Numbered from the stretch's first letter, positions 41,645-50,707 are shown. The stretch: 64,000 nt of DNA from JARRKC01 sp963723965 (GCA_963723965.1 CAVRSV010000014.1:227713-291712); one strand, 5' to 3'. Notes: generated from the letters alone by a model not told the origin. Numbers and translations: made by a program.

Positions 41645-42366
41645 TGGCGGACCGGCCCACCCTCGACCGCTTGAAGGCGCAGGTGCCCACGATCAGCGTA
41701 GGCGTATTGACGGCCGATCTCATGTGTCTGGGAGACGAGCTGGCGTTGTTGGATGGGACGGGTGTCGAGATCCTGCATTTCGATGTGATGGACGGCTGTT
41801 TCTGTCCGATGACGACGGTGGGGCCCTTCTTCATCAAATCGGTCCGGGCCGGAGAGTGCCTGAAGGACCTTCACCTGATGATCGCCCAGCCCCTCGACAA
41901 AGTCGGAGCCTACGTGGCCGCCGGCGCTGACATCATCACCGTCCACGTGGAGCAGCACGAGCACGTCCATCGGACTCTGCAGAGCCTGCGCGGTCTGGCC
42001 GAGGCGGCCGGACGCGACCTGGTTCGGGGAATCGCGCTGAACCCGGGCACCCCCGTCGAGACCCTCGAGCCGTTGCTCGAGGAGGTGGACATGGTGACGA
42101 TCCTCGGCGTCAATCCGGGCTGGGGTGGCCAGTCGCTGATCCCTTCGACGCTGCGCCGGCTGACCCAGGTGCGGGAACGGGTCGAGAAACGGGGCGGCTC
42201 CGTGCTGATTTGCGTGGATGGCGGCATCACCAGGCAGAACATCGCCGAAGTTGCGACCTGGGGGGCGGACCTGGTGGTGACCGGGAGTGCCGTCTTCGAC
42301 GGGAAGGCCCCCCGCGAGAACGCCCGCTTCATGTTGAACGCCATCCGATCGTCCTGCAAGGAGTAG
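41641..42366 (+). CDS. Ribulose-phosphate 3-epimerase family protein (LsrE-like)
   Basis: A 241-residue TIM-barrel epimerase, starting within the stop of lsrF. The metal and acid/base residues of the family are visible: HFDVMDG (His and Asp), DLHLMI (His), VNPGWGGQ (phosphate loop) and CVDGGITRQN (Asp), so it should be active. Rpe swaps ribulose-5-P and xylulose-5-P; relatives AlsE and LsrE act on other ketose phosphates. Its place between lsrF and an aldolase/SDR gene suggests a dedicated sugar-phosphate epimerase rather than the housekeeping Rpe, because the N-terminal region is longer than in Rpe. Confidence 0.85.
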   Translation: MMADRPTLDRLKAQVPTISVGVLTADLMCLGDELALLDGTGVEILHFDVMDGCFCPMTTVGPFFIKSVRAGECLKDLHLMIAQPLDKVGAYVAAGADIITVHVEQHEHVHRTLQSLRGLAEAAGRDLVRGIALNPGTPVETLEPLLEEVDMVTILGVNPGWGGQSLIPSTLRRLTQVRERVEKRGGSVLICVDGGITRQNIAEVATWGADLVVTGSAVFDGKAPRENARFMLNAIRSSCKE

Positions 42367-42368
42367 AG

Positions 42369-44471
42369 ATGCAGAGTCGTTGGTCCGACGAGGAGGCAGA
42401 GGCGGCGTGCGGCCGCTATGAGGGACTCTGGGGTAAGGATCTGGCCCTGCGGACCTATTCCGCCCGCCTGATCGGTGCCGAGCCGAGTCTGGTGTTGCAC
42501 GGCGGCGGCAATACCTCCGTCAAGTCGGTCGGGAACGATGCGTTCGGAGAGTCGCTGCAAGCCGTCTTCGTCAAGGCGTCCGGACACGATCTCGCCGGCA
42601 TCGAACCCGAAGGTCACTGCGGTCTGGATCTGGCCTACCTGAGGCGCGCGCGGCAGCTCGAGACTCTGTCCGATGAGGGAATGGTCCGCCTGATTCGATC
42701 GCGCCTGCTCGACTATCGTTCGGCCAACCCCTCGATCGAAACGCTCGTCCATGCCTTCCTGTCTGCGAAATTCGTGGATCACACCCACGCCGACGCCATC
42801 CTGGCCCTGACGAACCAGGAGCAGGGGCGGGAGCTCATCCGGGAGGCACTGGGTGATGGCGTCGTCATCATCGATTACGTCGAACCCGGCTTCGAACTGG
42901 CCAGGGCCACGGCGGAGGCGGTCGATGCAAGCCCCGGGGCCTGGGGAGCCGTCTGGATGTGCCACGGTCTCATCACCTGGGGAGAAACGGCCCGTGAATC
43001 CTACGAGCGCACCATCGAAGCCGTAACGCGCGCCGAGAGCCTGCTCGAACGGCGGGGCGGTCGTCGCGCCGAGGTCACCTCGGCTGGTCTCGACCGAGCC
43101 CGCGAATACTGGAACGAGCTGGCGCCGATCCTGCGCGGCGCCCTGGCAGAACCGTCCGCCGGCGACGATCGTGCGGCTCTGCCCGGGATTCTCCTGCCGC
43201 TGATCGACGAAGCGACTCTGGGGTTTCTGGCCGCCGAGGATGGAAGGACCCGGGCCTTGACACCCCCGGTCACGTCGGATCACCTGATCCGGACCAAGGC
43301 CTATCCTCTGTGGCTCGAAGTGGCCGATTCCCGGGATCCCGAAGCGCTTCGCGCCGGAGTTCGACAGGAGGTCGAGCGCTACCGCAGCGAGTACGAGTCG
43401 TACCTCGGGCGGCACGCGGCGCAGCTCGGAAACGATGTGCGGCGCTTCGATCCCTCGCCGCGGGTGGTCCTGATGCCGGGTCTGGGAGCCGCCTGTGCCG
43501 GCCCTAATCTGCGTGAGGCGGCCATCTGCCGGGACATCACGGCACAGACGTTGAAGATCAAGACCTGGGCCGGGGGGCTCGGTCGCTACCGCGGACTGGA
43601 CGAGGGGCAGCTGTTCGCCATGGAATACCGCGGGCTCCAGCATGCCAAGCTGGGCCCCGCAGGGGATGGGCTGGAGCGCTATGTCGCGCTCGTGACCGGG
43701 GCCGCCGGGGCAATTGGTGCGGGCATCTGTCGCCGCCTGCTGGAAGAAGGCTGCCAGGTGGCGGCCTGTGACCTGTCGGCGGAGCGTCTGGCGCTCCTCT
43801 CCGAGGAACTCGTGCCGCGTTACGGCGACCGCATCCGGACGGTCACGGCCGACGTCACGAGCCCGGATTCGGTCCGCTCGGCTTTCGACGCGGTGGTGTC
43901 CACCTGGGGCGGTCTCGATTTCGTCATCGTCAACGCCGGAGTGGCGCTGGTCTCCTCGCTGGCGGAGATGAAGCTCGAGGAGTTCCGGCGCCTCGAGCGG
44001 GTCAACATCGAGGGGACACTGCTCGTCCTGGCGGAATCGGCGCGGTTCTTCGAGCGGCAGGGAATCGGCGGCGACATCGTGTTGGTGTCGACCAAGAACG
44101 TCTTTGCCCCGGGAGCCCGATTCGGCGCCTACAGCGCCACCAAGGCCGCCGCCCATCAACTGGCCCGTATCGCCAGCCTCGAGCTGGCCTCCGCGGGAGT
44201 GCGTGTCAATATGGTGGCTCCCGATGCCGTCTTCGGCGAGGGCCGGTTCAAATCGGGGCTCTGGGCCGAGGTGGGCCCCGACCGGATGCGCGCTCGGGGT
44301 TTGAGTGAAGACGGCCTGCAGGACTACTACCGGAGCCGCAACCTCCTCAAGGCGCGGGTGACGGCACGACATGTCGGCAACGCCGTGGTCTACTTCCTTT
44401 CCCGGCAGAGTCCGACCACCGGCGCCACCATCCCCGTGGACGGAGGTCTGCCCGACTCCACCCCACGGTAA
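42369..44471 (+). CDS. Bifunctional class II aldolase / short-chain dehydrogenase
   Basis: A 700-residue fusion; AAGGAG six bases before ATG 42369. The N-terminal class II (zinc) aldolase (about 1-430) has HGGGNTSVK, DHTHADAI and MCHGLITWG with the metal histidines. The C-terminal SDR (about 445-695) has TGAAGAIGAGI, NAG and YSATKAA with the Tyr/Lys pair. The layout matches COG3347 proteins such as the rhamnulose-1-phosphate aldolase/lactaldehyde dehydrogenase fusions, which cleave a ketose phosphate to DHAP and an aldehyde, then oxidise the aldehyde. The gene starts two bases after the epimerase stop, so one transcript carries lsrF, epimerase and this enzyme. The sugar is unknown. Confidence 0.88.
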   Translation: MQSRWSDEEAEAACGRYEGLWGKDLALRTYSARLIGAEPSLVLHGGGNTSVKSVGNDAFGESLQAVFVKASGHDLAGIEPEGHCGLDLAYLRRARQLETLSDEGMVRLIRSRLLDYRSANPSIETLVHAFLSAKFVDHTHADAILALTNQEQGRELIREALGDGVVIIDYVEPGFELARATAEAVDASPGAWGAVWMCHGLITWGETARESYERTIEAVTRAESLLERRGGRRAEVTSAGLDRAREYWNELAPILRGALAEPSAGDDRAALPGILLPLIDEATLGFLAAEDGRTRALTPPVTSDHLIRTKAYPLWLEVADSRDPEALRAGVRQEVERYRSEYESYLGRHAAQLGNDVRRFDPSPRVVLMPGLGAACAGPNLREAAICRDITAQTLKIKTWAGGLGRYRGLDEGQLFAMEYRGLQHAKLGPAGDGLERYVALVTGAAGAIGAGICRRLLEEGCQVAACDLSAERLALLSEELVPRYGDRIRTVTADVTSPDSVRSAFDAVVSTWGGLDFVIVNAGVALVSSLAEMKLEEFRRLERVNIEGTLLVLAESARFFERQGIGGDIVLVSTKNVFAPGARFGAYSATKAAAHQLARIASLELASAGVRVNMVAPDAVFGEGRFKSGLWAEVGPDRMRARGLSEDGLQDYYRSRNLLKARVTARHVGNAVVYFLSRQSPTTGATIPVDGGLPDSTPR

Positions 44472-44487
44472 CGACATCCTGCTGACA

Positions 44488-44493
44488 TATAAT
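44488..44493 (+). promoter_or_regulatory. Perfect -10 motif TATAAT just before ruvA
   Basis: TATAAT lies nine bases before the ruvA ATG (44503), in the 31-base gap after the aldolase gene. No -35 is visible at 16-18 bases. If used, it would give a leaderless or nearly leaderless ruvA mRNA. Confidence 0.25.
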
Positions 44494-44502
44494 CGTGGCG
44501 GC

Positions 44503-45099
44503 ATGATTGCCCAGCTCAGGGGGATTCTCGCGTACAAGTCGGCCGATCGCCTGGTCATCGATGTCCAAGGGGTGGGGTATGAGGTGGTGATTCCATTCTC
44601 CACCTACTACGAGCTCGGGAACGAGGGCCAGGAAGTCGTTCTGAAAACCTACACGCATGTCCGTGAGGACACCCTGTGTCTGTTCGGATTCAATACACTC
44701 AAGGAGAAACGCGTATTCCTGCAGCTGATCCAGATCTCCGGAATCGGCCCGCGACTGGCCATCACCATCCTCTCGGGACTTCCCATCGACGAGCTCCTGG
44801 CCGCAGTCGCGGCCCGGGACGTGCACCGTCTTTCCTCGATTCCGGGGGTGGGGAAGAAGACGGCCGAGCGGATTGCGCTGGAACTGGCAGACAAGGTCAA
44901 GGATCTGTTGCCCGGCGAAGTGCCCGCACAGCAGGCGCTGGCGGCCGACGCGCTGGGTCTGGACGTGGTGTCGGCACTGGTCAACCTCGGCTACCAGCGG
45001 GCCAAGGCGGAGGCCGCGGTCTCCCGGGCGAAACAGCGAGAAGCTTCCGGCGGGTTCGAGGTGCTCCTCAAGCGCGCTCTGAAAGAACTATCCGGCTGA
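44503..45099 (+). CDS. ruvA: Holliday junction branch migration protein RuvA
   Basis: A 198-residue DNA junction-binding protein. Domain I OB-fold (MIAQLRGILAYKSADRLVID), domain II with two helix-hairpin-helix motifs (ISGIGPRLAITIL and IPGVGKKTAERIALEL), and a C-terminal UBA-like domain III that contacts RuvB (LVNLGYQRAKAEAAV). It holds Holliday junctions for the RuvB motor. It is followed by ruvB after four bases. ruvC is not in the window. Confidence 0.96.
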   Translation: MIAQLRGILAYKSADRLVIDVQGVGYEVVIPFSTYYELGNEGQEVVLKTYTHVREDTLCLFGFNTLKEKRVFLQLIQISGIGPRLAITILSGLPIDELLAAVAARDVHRLSSIPGVGKKTAERIALELADKVKDLLPGEVPAQQALAADALGLDVVSALVNLGYQRAKAEAAVSRAKQREASGGFEVLLKRALKELSG

Positions 45100-45103
45100 T
45101 CCC

Positions 45104-46120
45104 ATGGAAGAAAGAATCGTCGATCCCGTTCATCAGGACGAAGAAGTCCAGTTCGAAAACAGCCTGAGACCCCGTTCGCTTTCGGATTTCGTCGGTCAGC
45201 AGAGCGTCAAGGCCAATCTCGCCATCGGCATCGAGGCCGCCCGGCAGCGTCGCGAGGCCCTCGACCATGTGCTCCTTTTCGGCCCTCCCGGTCTGGGCAA
45301 GACGACGCTCGCCCAGATCGTCGCCAACGAGCTCAACGTCAATTTTCGTTCGACCGCCGGGCCGGCCATCGAAAAGCGCGGGGATCTGGCCGCCATCCTG
45401 ACGAATCTGGGCGAAAACGATGTGCTCTTCATCGACGAGATCCATCGCCTCCACCCGGCTGTGGAGGAGATCCTCTACCCGGCCATGGAGGACTTTCAGA
45501 TCGACATCATCATCGGGGAAGGTCCGGGAGCCCGTTCCATCAAGATCGACGTCCCTCCTTTCACGCTGATCGGGGCGACCACGCGAACCGGCCTGCTGAC
45601 CTCTCCCCTGCGGGCTCGTTTCGGAATCATTCAGCGTCTCGACTTCTATGACCCCGATGCGTTGACGTCGATCGTCCGCCGGTCGGCGTCGATTCTGGGC
45701 GTCGAGATCGAGGCTGTGGGAGCGCGTGAGATCGCGCGGCGCAGCCGCGGGACACCGCGCATCTCCAATCGTCTGCTGCGTCGTGTGCGGGACTACGCCC
45801 AGGTCAAGGGCGACGGAGTCATCGGACATGCAGTGGCGTGCCAGGCGCTGGAATTGATGAACGTCGACCAGTTCGGATTCGACGAGATCGACCGCAAGCT
45901 CCTGTTGACCATCATCGAGAAGTTCAGTGGCGGGCCGGTGGGCCTGGGGACGATTTCGGCGGCCATCAGTGAAGAGAAGGACGCCATCGAGGACATTTAC
46001 GAACCCTACCTGATCCAGATCGGCTTCCTGAACCGGACGCCGCGGGGGCGTACCGTCACCCGACTGGCCTATGAACACTTCGGCTTCTCGCCCCGGACGG
46101 ACCAGCACACTCTCTTCTGA
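45104..46120 (+). CDS. ruvB: Holliday junction branch migration ATPase RuvB
   Basis: A 338-residue AAA+ motor. Seen: LRPRSLSDFVGQ at the start, Walker A GPPGLGKTT, Walker B VLFIDEIHRL, sensor motif GATTRTGLLTSPLRARFG, and the winged-helix C-terminus with FLNRTPRGR. It pumps DNA through the RuvA-bound junction during recombination repair. It is translated just after ruvA and ends before a short repeat and the convergent moxR gene. Confidence 0.97.
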   Translation: MEERIVDPVHQDEEVQFENSLRPRSLSDFVGQQSVKANLAIGIEAARQRREALDHVLLFGPPGLGKTTLAQIVANELNVNFRSTAGPAIEKRGDLAAILTNLGENDVLFIDEIHRLHPAVEEILYPAMEDFQIDIIIGEGPGARSIKIDVPPFTLIGATTRTGLLTSPLRARFGIIQRLDFYDPDALTSIVRRSASILGVEIEAVGAREIARRSRGTPRISNRLLRRVRDYAQVKGDGVIGHAVACQALELMNVDQFGFDEIDRKLLLTIIEKFSGGPVGLGTISAAISEEKDAIEDIYEPYLIQIGFLNRTPRGRTVTRLAYEHFGFSPRTDQHTLF

Positions 46121-46148
46121 GCAGTCTTCCAGCCGGCTCCCAAACCCC

Positions 46149-46181
46149 CGAACCTCGCGAACCTCGAAACCGCGAAACCCG
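46149..46181. repeat. Tandem nonamer repeat at the ruvB/moxR convergent junction
   Basis: CGAACCTCG occurs twice head-to-tail (46149-46157 and 46158-46166), followed by the related CGAAACCG and CGAAACCCG, ending right at the moxR stop codon. The setting is the same as for the heptamer array at 36251: a convergent gene junction. Confidence 0.6.
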
Positions 46182-47144
46182 TCAGAGCGGGACTTCGATG
46201 GAATCCACCAGCTCGTGGATGATGAGCTCCGCTTCCTCGCTGACCTGCAGTGGACTGGTGAACCGAGAGCTGACGACGACCCGGTGGGCGAGCACAGGCA
46301 CCGCAAGGGCCCTCAGGTCATCAGGGATGCAGTAGTCGCGACCCTGCAGGCAGGCAAAAGCCTGGGCTGACCGATAGAGCGCCATCGCGCCCCGCGGGCT
46401 GATCCCGAGGTCGAGCAGTTCGTGCTCCCGCGTGGCGGCCACCATCGCCATCAGGTAGCTCAGCAGACTCTCATCCATCCGGACCGACTCGACTGCCTTT
46501 TGTGCGGCCAGAACCTCCTCGATGCTCACCACGGGTGTCAGATTCTCCGCGGACTGGTAGCTGATTCCTGAGCGAAGGATCTCCTTCTCGTCCTCGGCGC
46601 CGGGATAACCCATCCGAATGCGCATCAAGAATCGATCCAGCTGGGACTCCGGCAGGGGATAGGTGCCGTGATGCTCGATGGGATTCTGGGTCGCGATGAC
46701 GACGAAGGGCTGGGGCAACGGATAGGTCTGGTCCTCGATCGAGACGTTGCCTTCGCTCATGGCCTCGAGCAGGGCGCTCTGGGTCTTCGGGGTCGTGCGG
46801 TTGATTTCGTCGGCCAGGACGACGTTGGCGAACAGAGGGCCGCGGCGAAACTCGAAACGGCCCGCCGCCTGGTTGAAGATGGAGACTCCTGTCAGATCCG
46901 AAGGGAGCAGGTCGCTCGTAAACTGGATCCGGTGGAATGTGCAGTCGAAGGAGCGGGCCAGGGCATAGGCCAGCGTGGTCTTACCCACACCCGGCACATC
47001 CTCGATCAGCAAGTGTCCCCGGGCCAATAGTGTGACGAGGGCACGTTCCACGACCTCTCGCTTGCCCTTGATCACAGTCTCGATCGAGGCCTGGAGAGTC
47101 CGGATCCGTTCAGTCGCTGTTGCCAGATCGGGGCTTACCTGCAT
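46182..47144 (-). CDS. MoxR-family AAA+ ATPase
   Basis: A 320-residue AAA+ chaperone-type ATPase. Walker A EDVPGVGKTTLA, Walker B VVLADEINRTTPKTQSALLEAM, sensor 1 IATQNPIEHHGTYPLPESQLDRF, and the C-terminal GISPRGAMALYRSAQA typical of MoxR. MoxR proteins help insert cofactors into, or assemble, partner VWA or DUF58 proteins. Here the DUF58 and transglutaminase partners are on the opposite strand, starting 120 bases away. The start is taken at ATG 47144; no clear Shine-Dalgarno. Confidence 0.9.
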   Translation of the reverse strand: MQVSPDLATATERIRTLQASIETVIKGKREVVERALVTLLARGHLLIEDVPGVGKTTLAYALARSFDCTFHRIQFTSDLLPSDLTGVSIFNQAAGRFEFRRGPLFANVVLADEINRTTPKTQSALLEAMSEGNVSIEDQTYPLPQPFVVIATQNPIEHHGTYPLPESQLDRFLMRIRMGYPGAEDEKEILRSGISYQSAENLTPVVSIEEVLAAQKAVESVRMDESLLSYLMAMVAATREHELLDLGISPRGAMALYRSAQAFACLQGRDYCIPDDLRALAVPVLAHRVVVSSRFTSPLQVSEEAELIIHELVDSIEVPL

Positions 47145-47194
47145 CAAGGCGTCATGATAGCTCAGAGAAAACCCCAAGCGAAATGCCCGGAGAG

Positions 47195-47222
47195 TTGGCC
47201 GCACGATGCAGGATAGTAGAAT
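47195..47222 (+). promoter_or_regulatory. Candidate promoter for DUF58-transglutaminase
   Basis: TTGGCC (47195-47200) and TAGAAT (47217-47222, 5/6 match) with a 16-base spacer, 42 bases before ATG 47265, in the 120-base gap between the divergent moxR and DUF58 genes. Confidence 0.35.
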
Positions 47223-47264
47223 GGATCACTGGAGCGGGACGCCCGGTCCTGTGGAGTAGTCGTC

Positions 47265-48542
47265 ATGCACCAAGCACGCATCTCGGAAAGGCGATGGTGG
47301 ACGCCCGCGATCCGCGACTTCGTCTACTCGGTGACCCTGCTGCTGGTGGCTCTCGGGCTGGCGGTGGCCGGGATCCTGGCCCGCGGCCAGGGACAGGGCG
47401 CTCTGGCGCTTGCCCTCTCCGTGGGGGCCCTGGGGATCGCGGCGACGGTGACCGTCCTCTACGTTCCGAGACTGGCCCGTCGAATCAGTTTCCAGTACTG
47501 GGGCAGCATCCGGCTCTTTCGGGTCACGCCGCGGGGGGCTCTCTTCCTCTTTCTTCTGGTGCTGATCGCCGCCTCGACTCTGAACACGGGAAATAACCTG
47601 CTGGTGCTCGTGCTCTCCTTTCTGATGGCGGCCCTGCTCGTCTCGGGGATGGTGTCGAACCTGGTCCTGCACGGACTGCGAGTCAGTCTGAGCCTGCCCG
47701 AGGCGATCCATGCCGGACAGAGAGTGGTCAGTCTGTTGACCCTGCACAACGAAAAGAAGCATCTGCCGTCGTTTGCCCTGAGCCTGCGGGGCAAGGGGGA
47801 CATCCCCGAAGGCGCAACGGATTTCTTCTCCCAGGAGAAGCACTTTCCCTTTCTACGAGCCGGAACCATGCAGACCGTGCGTGTCGAGTCGACCTTCCAC
47901 CGGCGCGGCGTGTATCCGGTAAGCGGCTTCGAGGTACGCACCAAGTTTCCTTTCGGCTTCTTTTTCCGCGGCCGGGAAGTGCCGGCCGAGGGCAAGGTCA
48001 CCGTGTATCCGGCCATGGTGGACCTGCGGGGCCTTTTGCGGCGCTTTCCTTACCTGCGCGGACCCGAAGCATACAACCGGCGCGGTTCCGGGACCGGTCT
48101 CTACAACATCCGTGACTATCAGCGGGGCGATGATTCCCGACACATCCACTGGAAGTCCACGGCCAAGCTTTCGCGGCTGATGGTCAAGGAATTCGTTGAC
48201 GAGCGGGACGACGCTTTCCAGGTCGTTCTTTCCACCTATCTTCCGCAAAGAACGGACGAAACGTTGGAGGCTTTCGAAAGGGCTCTGTGCCTGGTCGCCT
48301 CGCTGGCCGGGCATTATCGGAACCGGGGCATTCCCTTCTCCTTCTATTCCGGAGAGTTCGAGATCGCACTGAACGGCTGGCGGGAGCACTTCGATTCCCT
48401 CATGGAGTATCTGGCCTGGGTCCAGCCCTCGGACCGCATGCTGATCGATCCGGGCAAGGTCGGCAAGACGGCGGTGGTCTTTACCGCCGGGTCCGTGCGA
48501 TTCGCGGGTCCGGGCCCGGTGATCGACTATTTGACGGCATGA
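47265..48542 (+). CDS. DUF58 membrane protein
   Basis: A 425-residue protein with two membrane hairpins near the N-terminus (about 20-65 and 88-130), then an extracellular beta part (about 140-270), the DUF58 signature SGTGLYNIRDYQRGDDSRHIHWKSTAKL region (about 275-302) and a VWA-like C-terminal part. DUF58 proteins are the usual MoxR clients and occur with transglutaminase-like proteins; their job in cell-envelope processing is not settled. The stop overlaps the ATG of the next gene (ATGA). Confidence 0.88.
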   Translation: MHQARISERRWWTPAIRDFVYSVTLLLVALGLAVAGILARGQGQGALALALSVGALGIAATVTVLYVPRLARRISFQYWGSIRLFRVTPRGALFLFLLVLIAASTLNTGNNLLVLVLSFLMAALLVSGMVSNLVLHGLRVSLSLPEAIHAGQRVVSLLTLHNEKKHLPSFALSLRGKGDIPEGATDFFSQEKHFPFLRAGTMQTVRVESTFHRRGVYPVSGFEVRTKFPFGFFFRGREVPAEGKVTVYPAMVDLRGLLRRFPYLRGPEAYNRRGSGTGLYNIRDYQRGDDSRHIHWKSTAKLSRLMVKEFVDERDDAFQVVLSTYLPQRTDETLEAFERALCLVASLAGHYRNRGIPFSFYSGEFEIALNGWREHFDSLMEYLAWVQPSDRMLIDPGKVGKTAVVFTAGSVRFAGPGPVIDYLTA

Positions 48543-50629
48543 CGTACAACCGAACGCTTCAGCTGGTGACCTATCTCCTGCTCCTGGCGGGTTTCTCGGC
48601 CATGGTCGCGGCCGGGGCGCTGGGGATAGGCTGGGGTGTCGTCTATCTCGCGCTCTTGACGGCGACGGCCGCTTTCGGGCCGCTGCACCTGCAGAAGATC
48701 TGGCACAGCCTCGCGGTGGGCCTGTGCCTGCTGTTCTTTCTGGTCGACTGGTTCCTGTTCACGGGCATCGTGGCCGCGGCCGTCCACCTGCTGCTGTTCC
48801 TCAGCCTCTACAAGGCCGGAACCCGCGACAAGGACGGTGACTTCCTGGCCCTGTATCTCATGTCCCTGGGATTCCTGCTGATCGCCTCGACCTATACGCT
48901 CTCCATCAGCTATCTCGTCTTTCTCGTTGTCTTCGTGTTTCTCGCCGTGTTTGCCTTCGTGCTGTTCGAGAGTCGGCGGGCTTACCGCGAGAGCCCCCGG
49001 GCAGATTTCTCACTCTCTTCGTTTCTGCAGGTCTCTCTGGTCATCACGTTGTTGACGAGCATCCTCGCGGTGCCGATCTTCCTGGCCGTTCCGCGGACCG
49101 CGCTGGGCTGGTGGGGGCAGTCCGAGTCCCGGATGGTGGGTTTCTCGGACTCGGTCCGTCTGGGCGAACTCGGACAGATCCTGCAGAATCCCGAGATCGT
49201 GATGCGGGTCGAGGTCGATCGTCCCCTCGACCAGTTGCCCGTCGGCCTCAAATGGCGTGGAGTGGCCCTCAACTACTTCGACGGCCGGGCCTGGTACAAC
49301 ACGCTGCAGACCAGGACCGTCCGAATGCCCGACGAGCGCGGACGGGTTCTGGTCAACAATGAGCGCCGCCAGGGAGAAAATCTCCTGCGGCAGAAGTTTT
49401 CCGTGGAACCCTTCACGAACGTGGTCTTTGGGGCCGCGTCCGTGATTCAGATCTTCGGCTTTCCGGAGCGTGCGGGAAGCCGTGACCGGAACATCATGAC
49501 CGACGGCAGCGGCGCCGTCACGGTGCATCCCCGACCCCGCAACTTCATGAGCTACGTCGTCGATTCCGACTTGCGCGGGCGCGCCGACATCGTTCGCGCC
49601 ATCGATGCGGGGGGAGAAGTGCCTCATGAGATCAGCGAGGACTTCCTGGGTCTTCCGGACCTCGACCCGAGAATCCGGGAACTGACGCGTCAGCTCATCG
49701 CGCCGGCCACGACGCCGCTGGAGAAGGCCATTCGCCTGGAGGCCTACCTGAAGCGGTCGTTCTTCCATTACAGTCTGAAGGATCCCTCGGGGTCGAGTCC
49801 CGATCCCATCGCGGATTTTCTCTTTCGGACACGGGAGGGGCACTGCGAGTACTTTGCCACTGCGATGGCCGTCATGTTGCGGGTCGCCGGCATCCCCAGC
49901 CGCGTCGTCAACGGGTTTCGACGCGGAGAATACAATCCCTGGGGCGGCTATCTGACGGTTCGTGAGTCGGATGCCCACAGCTGGGTCGAAGCCTATTTCC
50001 CAGGTGGGGGCTGGCTGGAATTCGACCCGACTCCCGCCGGACCGGCGCAGCAGAGGGGCTTTCTGCTGCAGCTGGCGGATCAGTTGCTCGATTCCCTCAA
50101 TGTCTTCTGGGCGGAGGTGGTGACCTTCGATCGAATCAAGCAGGTCGGATTCTTCCAGGGAGTGCGATCCGGGCTGCTGTCCGGCTGGCGAAAGCTGACC
50201 AGTGTCCTGGAAGGCCGAAACGGTTTCGGCTGGGCCGGCCTCCGCTCGGTCGGCTCCGGCTGGTCCGTCCGACTCGGGTTGCTCGGCTTGGCGGTACTGG
50301 TCCTGCTGGGCGCCTTCTGGGGGGTGCGAGGTCATCACCGTCTCCGGTTGCTGTGGCGACGGCGCGTGCAGGCGCGGAGCCGCTCCGAGATTACCTGCGA
50401 CTACTACCGGGAACTCCTGTTCATTCTGGAGAGGAAGGGCTTCACACGCAGTCGCTTCGAGACCCCGCTCGAATTCTCGAGACGGGTGTCCGGTCGGCTC
50501 GAAACCGATCTTCCCGTAGTGATCACGGAGAGCTATTACCGGGCGAGGTTTGGCGCCTACGAACCACCCGAAGAGGAGCTCGACCGGCTGCGCACGATTC
50601 TGGGCCGGCTGCGGGCGATCCATGCCTGA
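48539..50629 (+). CDS. Transglutaminase-like membrane protein (DUF3488 + TgpA-type)
   Basis: A 696-residue protein coupled to the DUF58 gene. The N-terminal part (about 1-190) has several membrane helices (DUF3488). The exported transglutaminase-like domain (about 370-510) has the catalytic triad: Cys in TREGHCEYFATAMAVMLR, His in SDAHSWVEAYF and Asp in LEFDPTP. A further membrane segment (about 575-595) and a C-terminal cytoplasmic DUF4129-like tail follow (ITCDYYRELLFILERKG). The relative TgpA of Pseudomonas is a membrane transglutaminase; the substrate is unknown. Confidence 0.88.
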   Translation: MTYNRTLQLVTYLLLLAGFSAMVAAGALGIGWGVVYLALLTATAAFGPLHLQKIWHSLAVGLCLLFFLVDWFLFTGIVAAAVHLLLFLSLYKAGTRDKDGDFLALYLMSLGFLLIASTYTLSISYLVFLVVFVFLAVFAFVLFESRRAYRESPRADFSLSSFLQVSLVITLLTSILAVPIFLAVPRTALGWWGQSESRMVGFSDSVRLGELGQILQNPEIVMRVEVDRPLDQLPVGLKWRGVALNYFDGRAWYNTLQTRTVRMPDERGRVLVNNERRQGENLLRQKFSVEPFTNVVFGAASVIQIFGFPERAGSRDRNIMTDGSGAVTVHPRPRNFMSYVVDSDLRGRADIVRAIDAGGEVPHEISEDFLGLPDLDPRIRELTRQLIAPATTPLEKAIRLEAYLKRSFFHYSLKDPSGSSPDPIADFLFRTREGHCEYFATAMAVMLRVAGIPSRVVNGFRRGEYNPWGGYLTVRESDAHSWVEAYFPGGGWLEFDPTPAGPAQQRGFLLQLADQLLDSLNVFWAEVVTFDRIKQVGFFQGVRSGLLSGWRKLTSVLEGRNGFGWAGLRSVGSGWSVRLGLLGLAVLVLLGAFWGVRGHHRLRLLWRRRVQARSRSEITCDYYRELLFILERKGFTRSRFETPLEFSRRVSGRLETDLPVVITESYYRARFGAYEPPEEELDRLRTILGRLRAIHA

Positions 50630-50701
50630 CGGAAAGCGCTCTTCCCGCCGCCCCGCAATTCGGTAGATGGCGGCGCGGCGCATTCGACCCGGCCGACAGG
50701 C

Positions 50702-50707
50702 TATAAT
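50702..50707 (+). promoter_or_regulatory. Possible -10 for the rimO operon
   Basis: A perfect TATAAT lies 78 bases before the rimO ATG. TTCGAC upstream is only 13 bases away, so no good -35 is seen. The 156-base gap holds nothing else that I recognise. Confidence 0.3.

Noticed and set aside
41910..44603. Long minus-strand open frame (897 codons) opposite the epimerase and aldolase/SDR genes
   Set aside because: A shadow of high-GC coding DNA; the plus-strand proteins carry complete catalytic motifs.
49010..50683. Long minus-strand open frame opposite the transglutaminase-like gene
   Set aside because: Low-complexity Arg/Gly/Asp-rich shadow without motifs.
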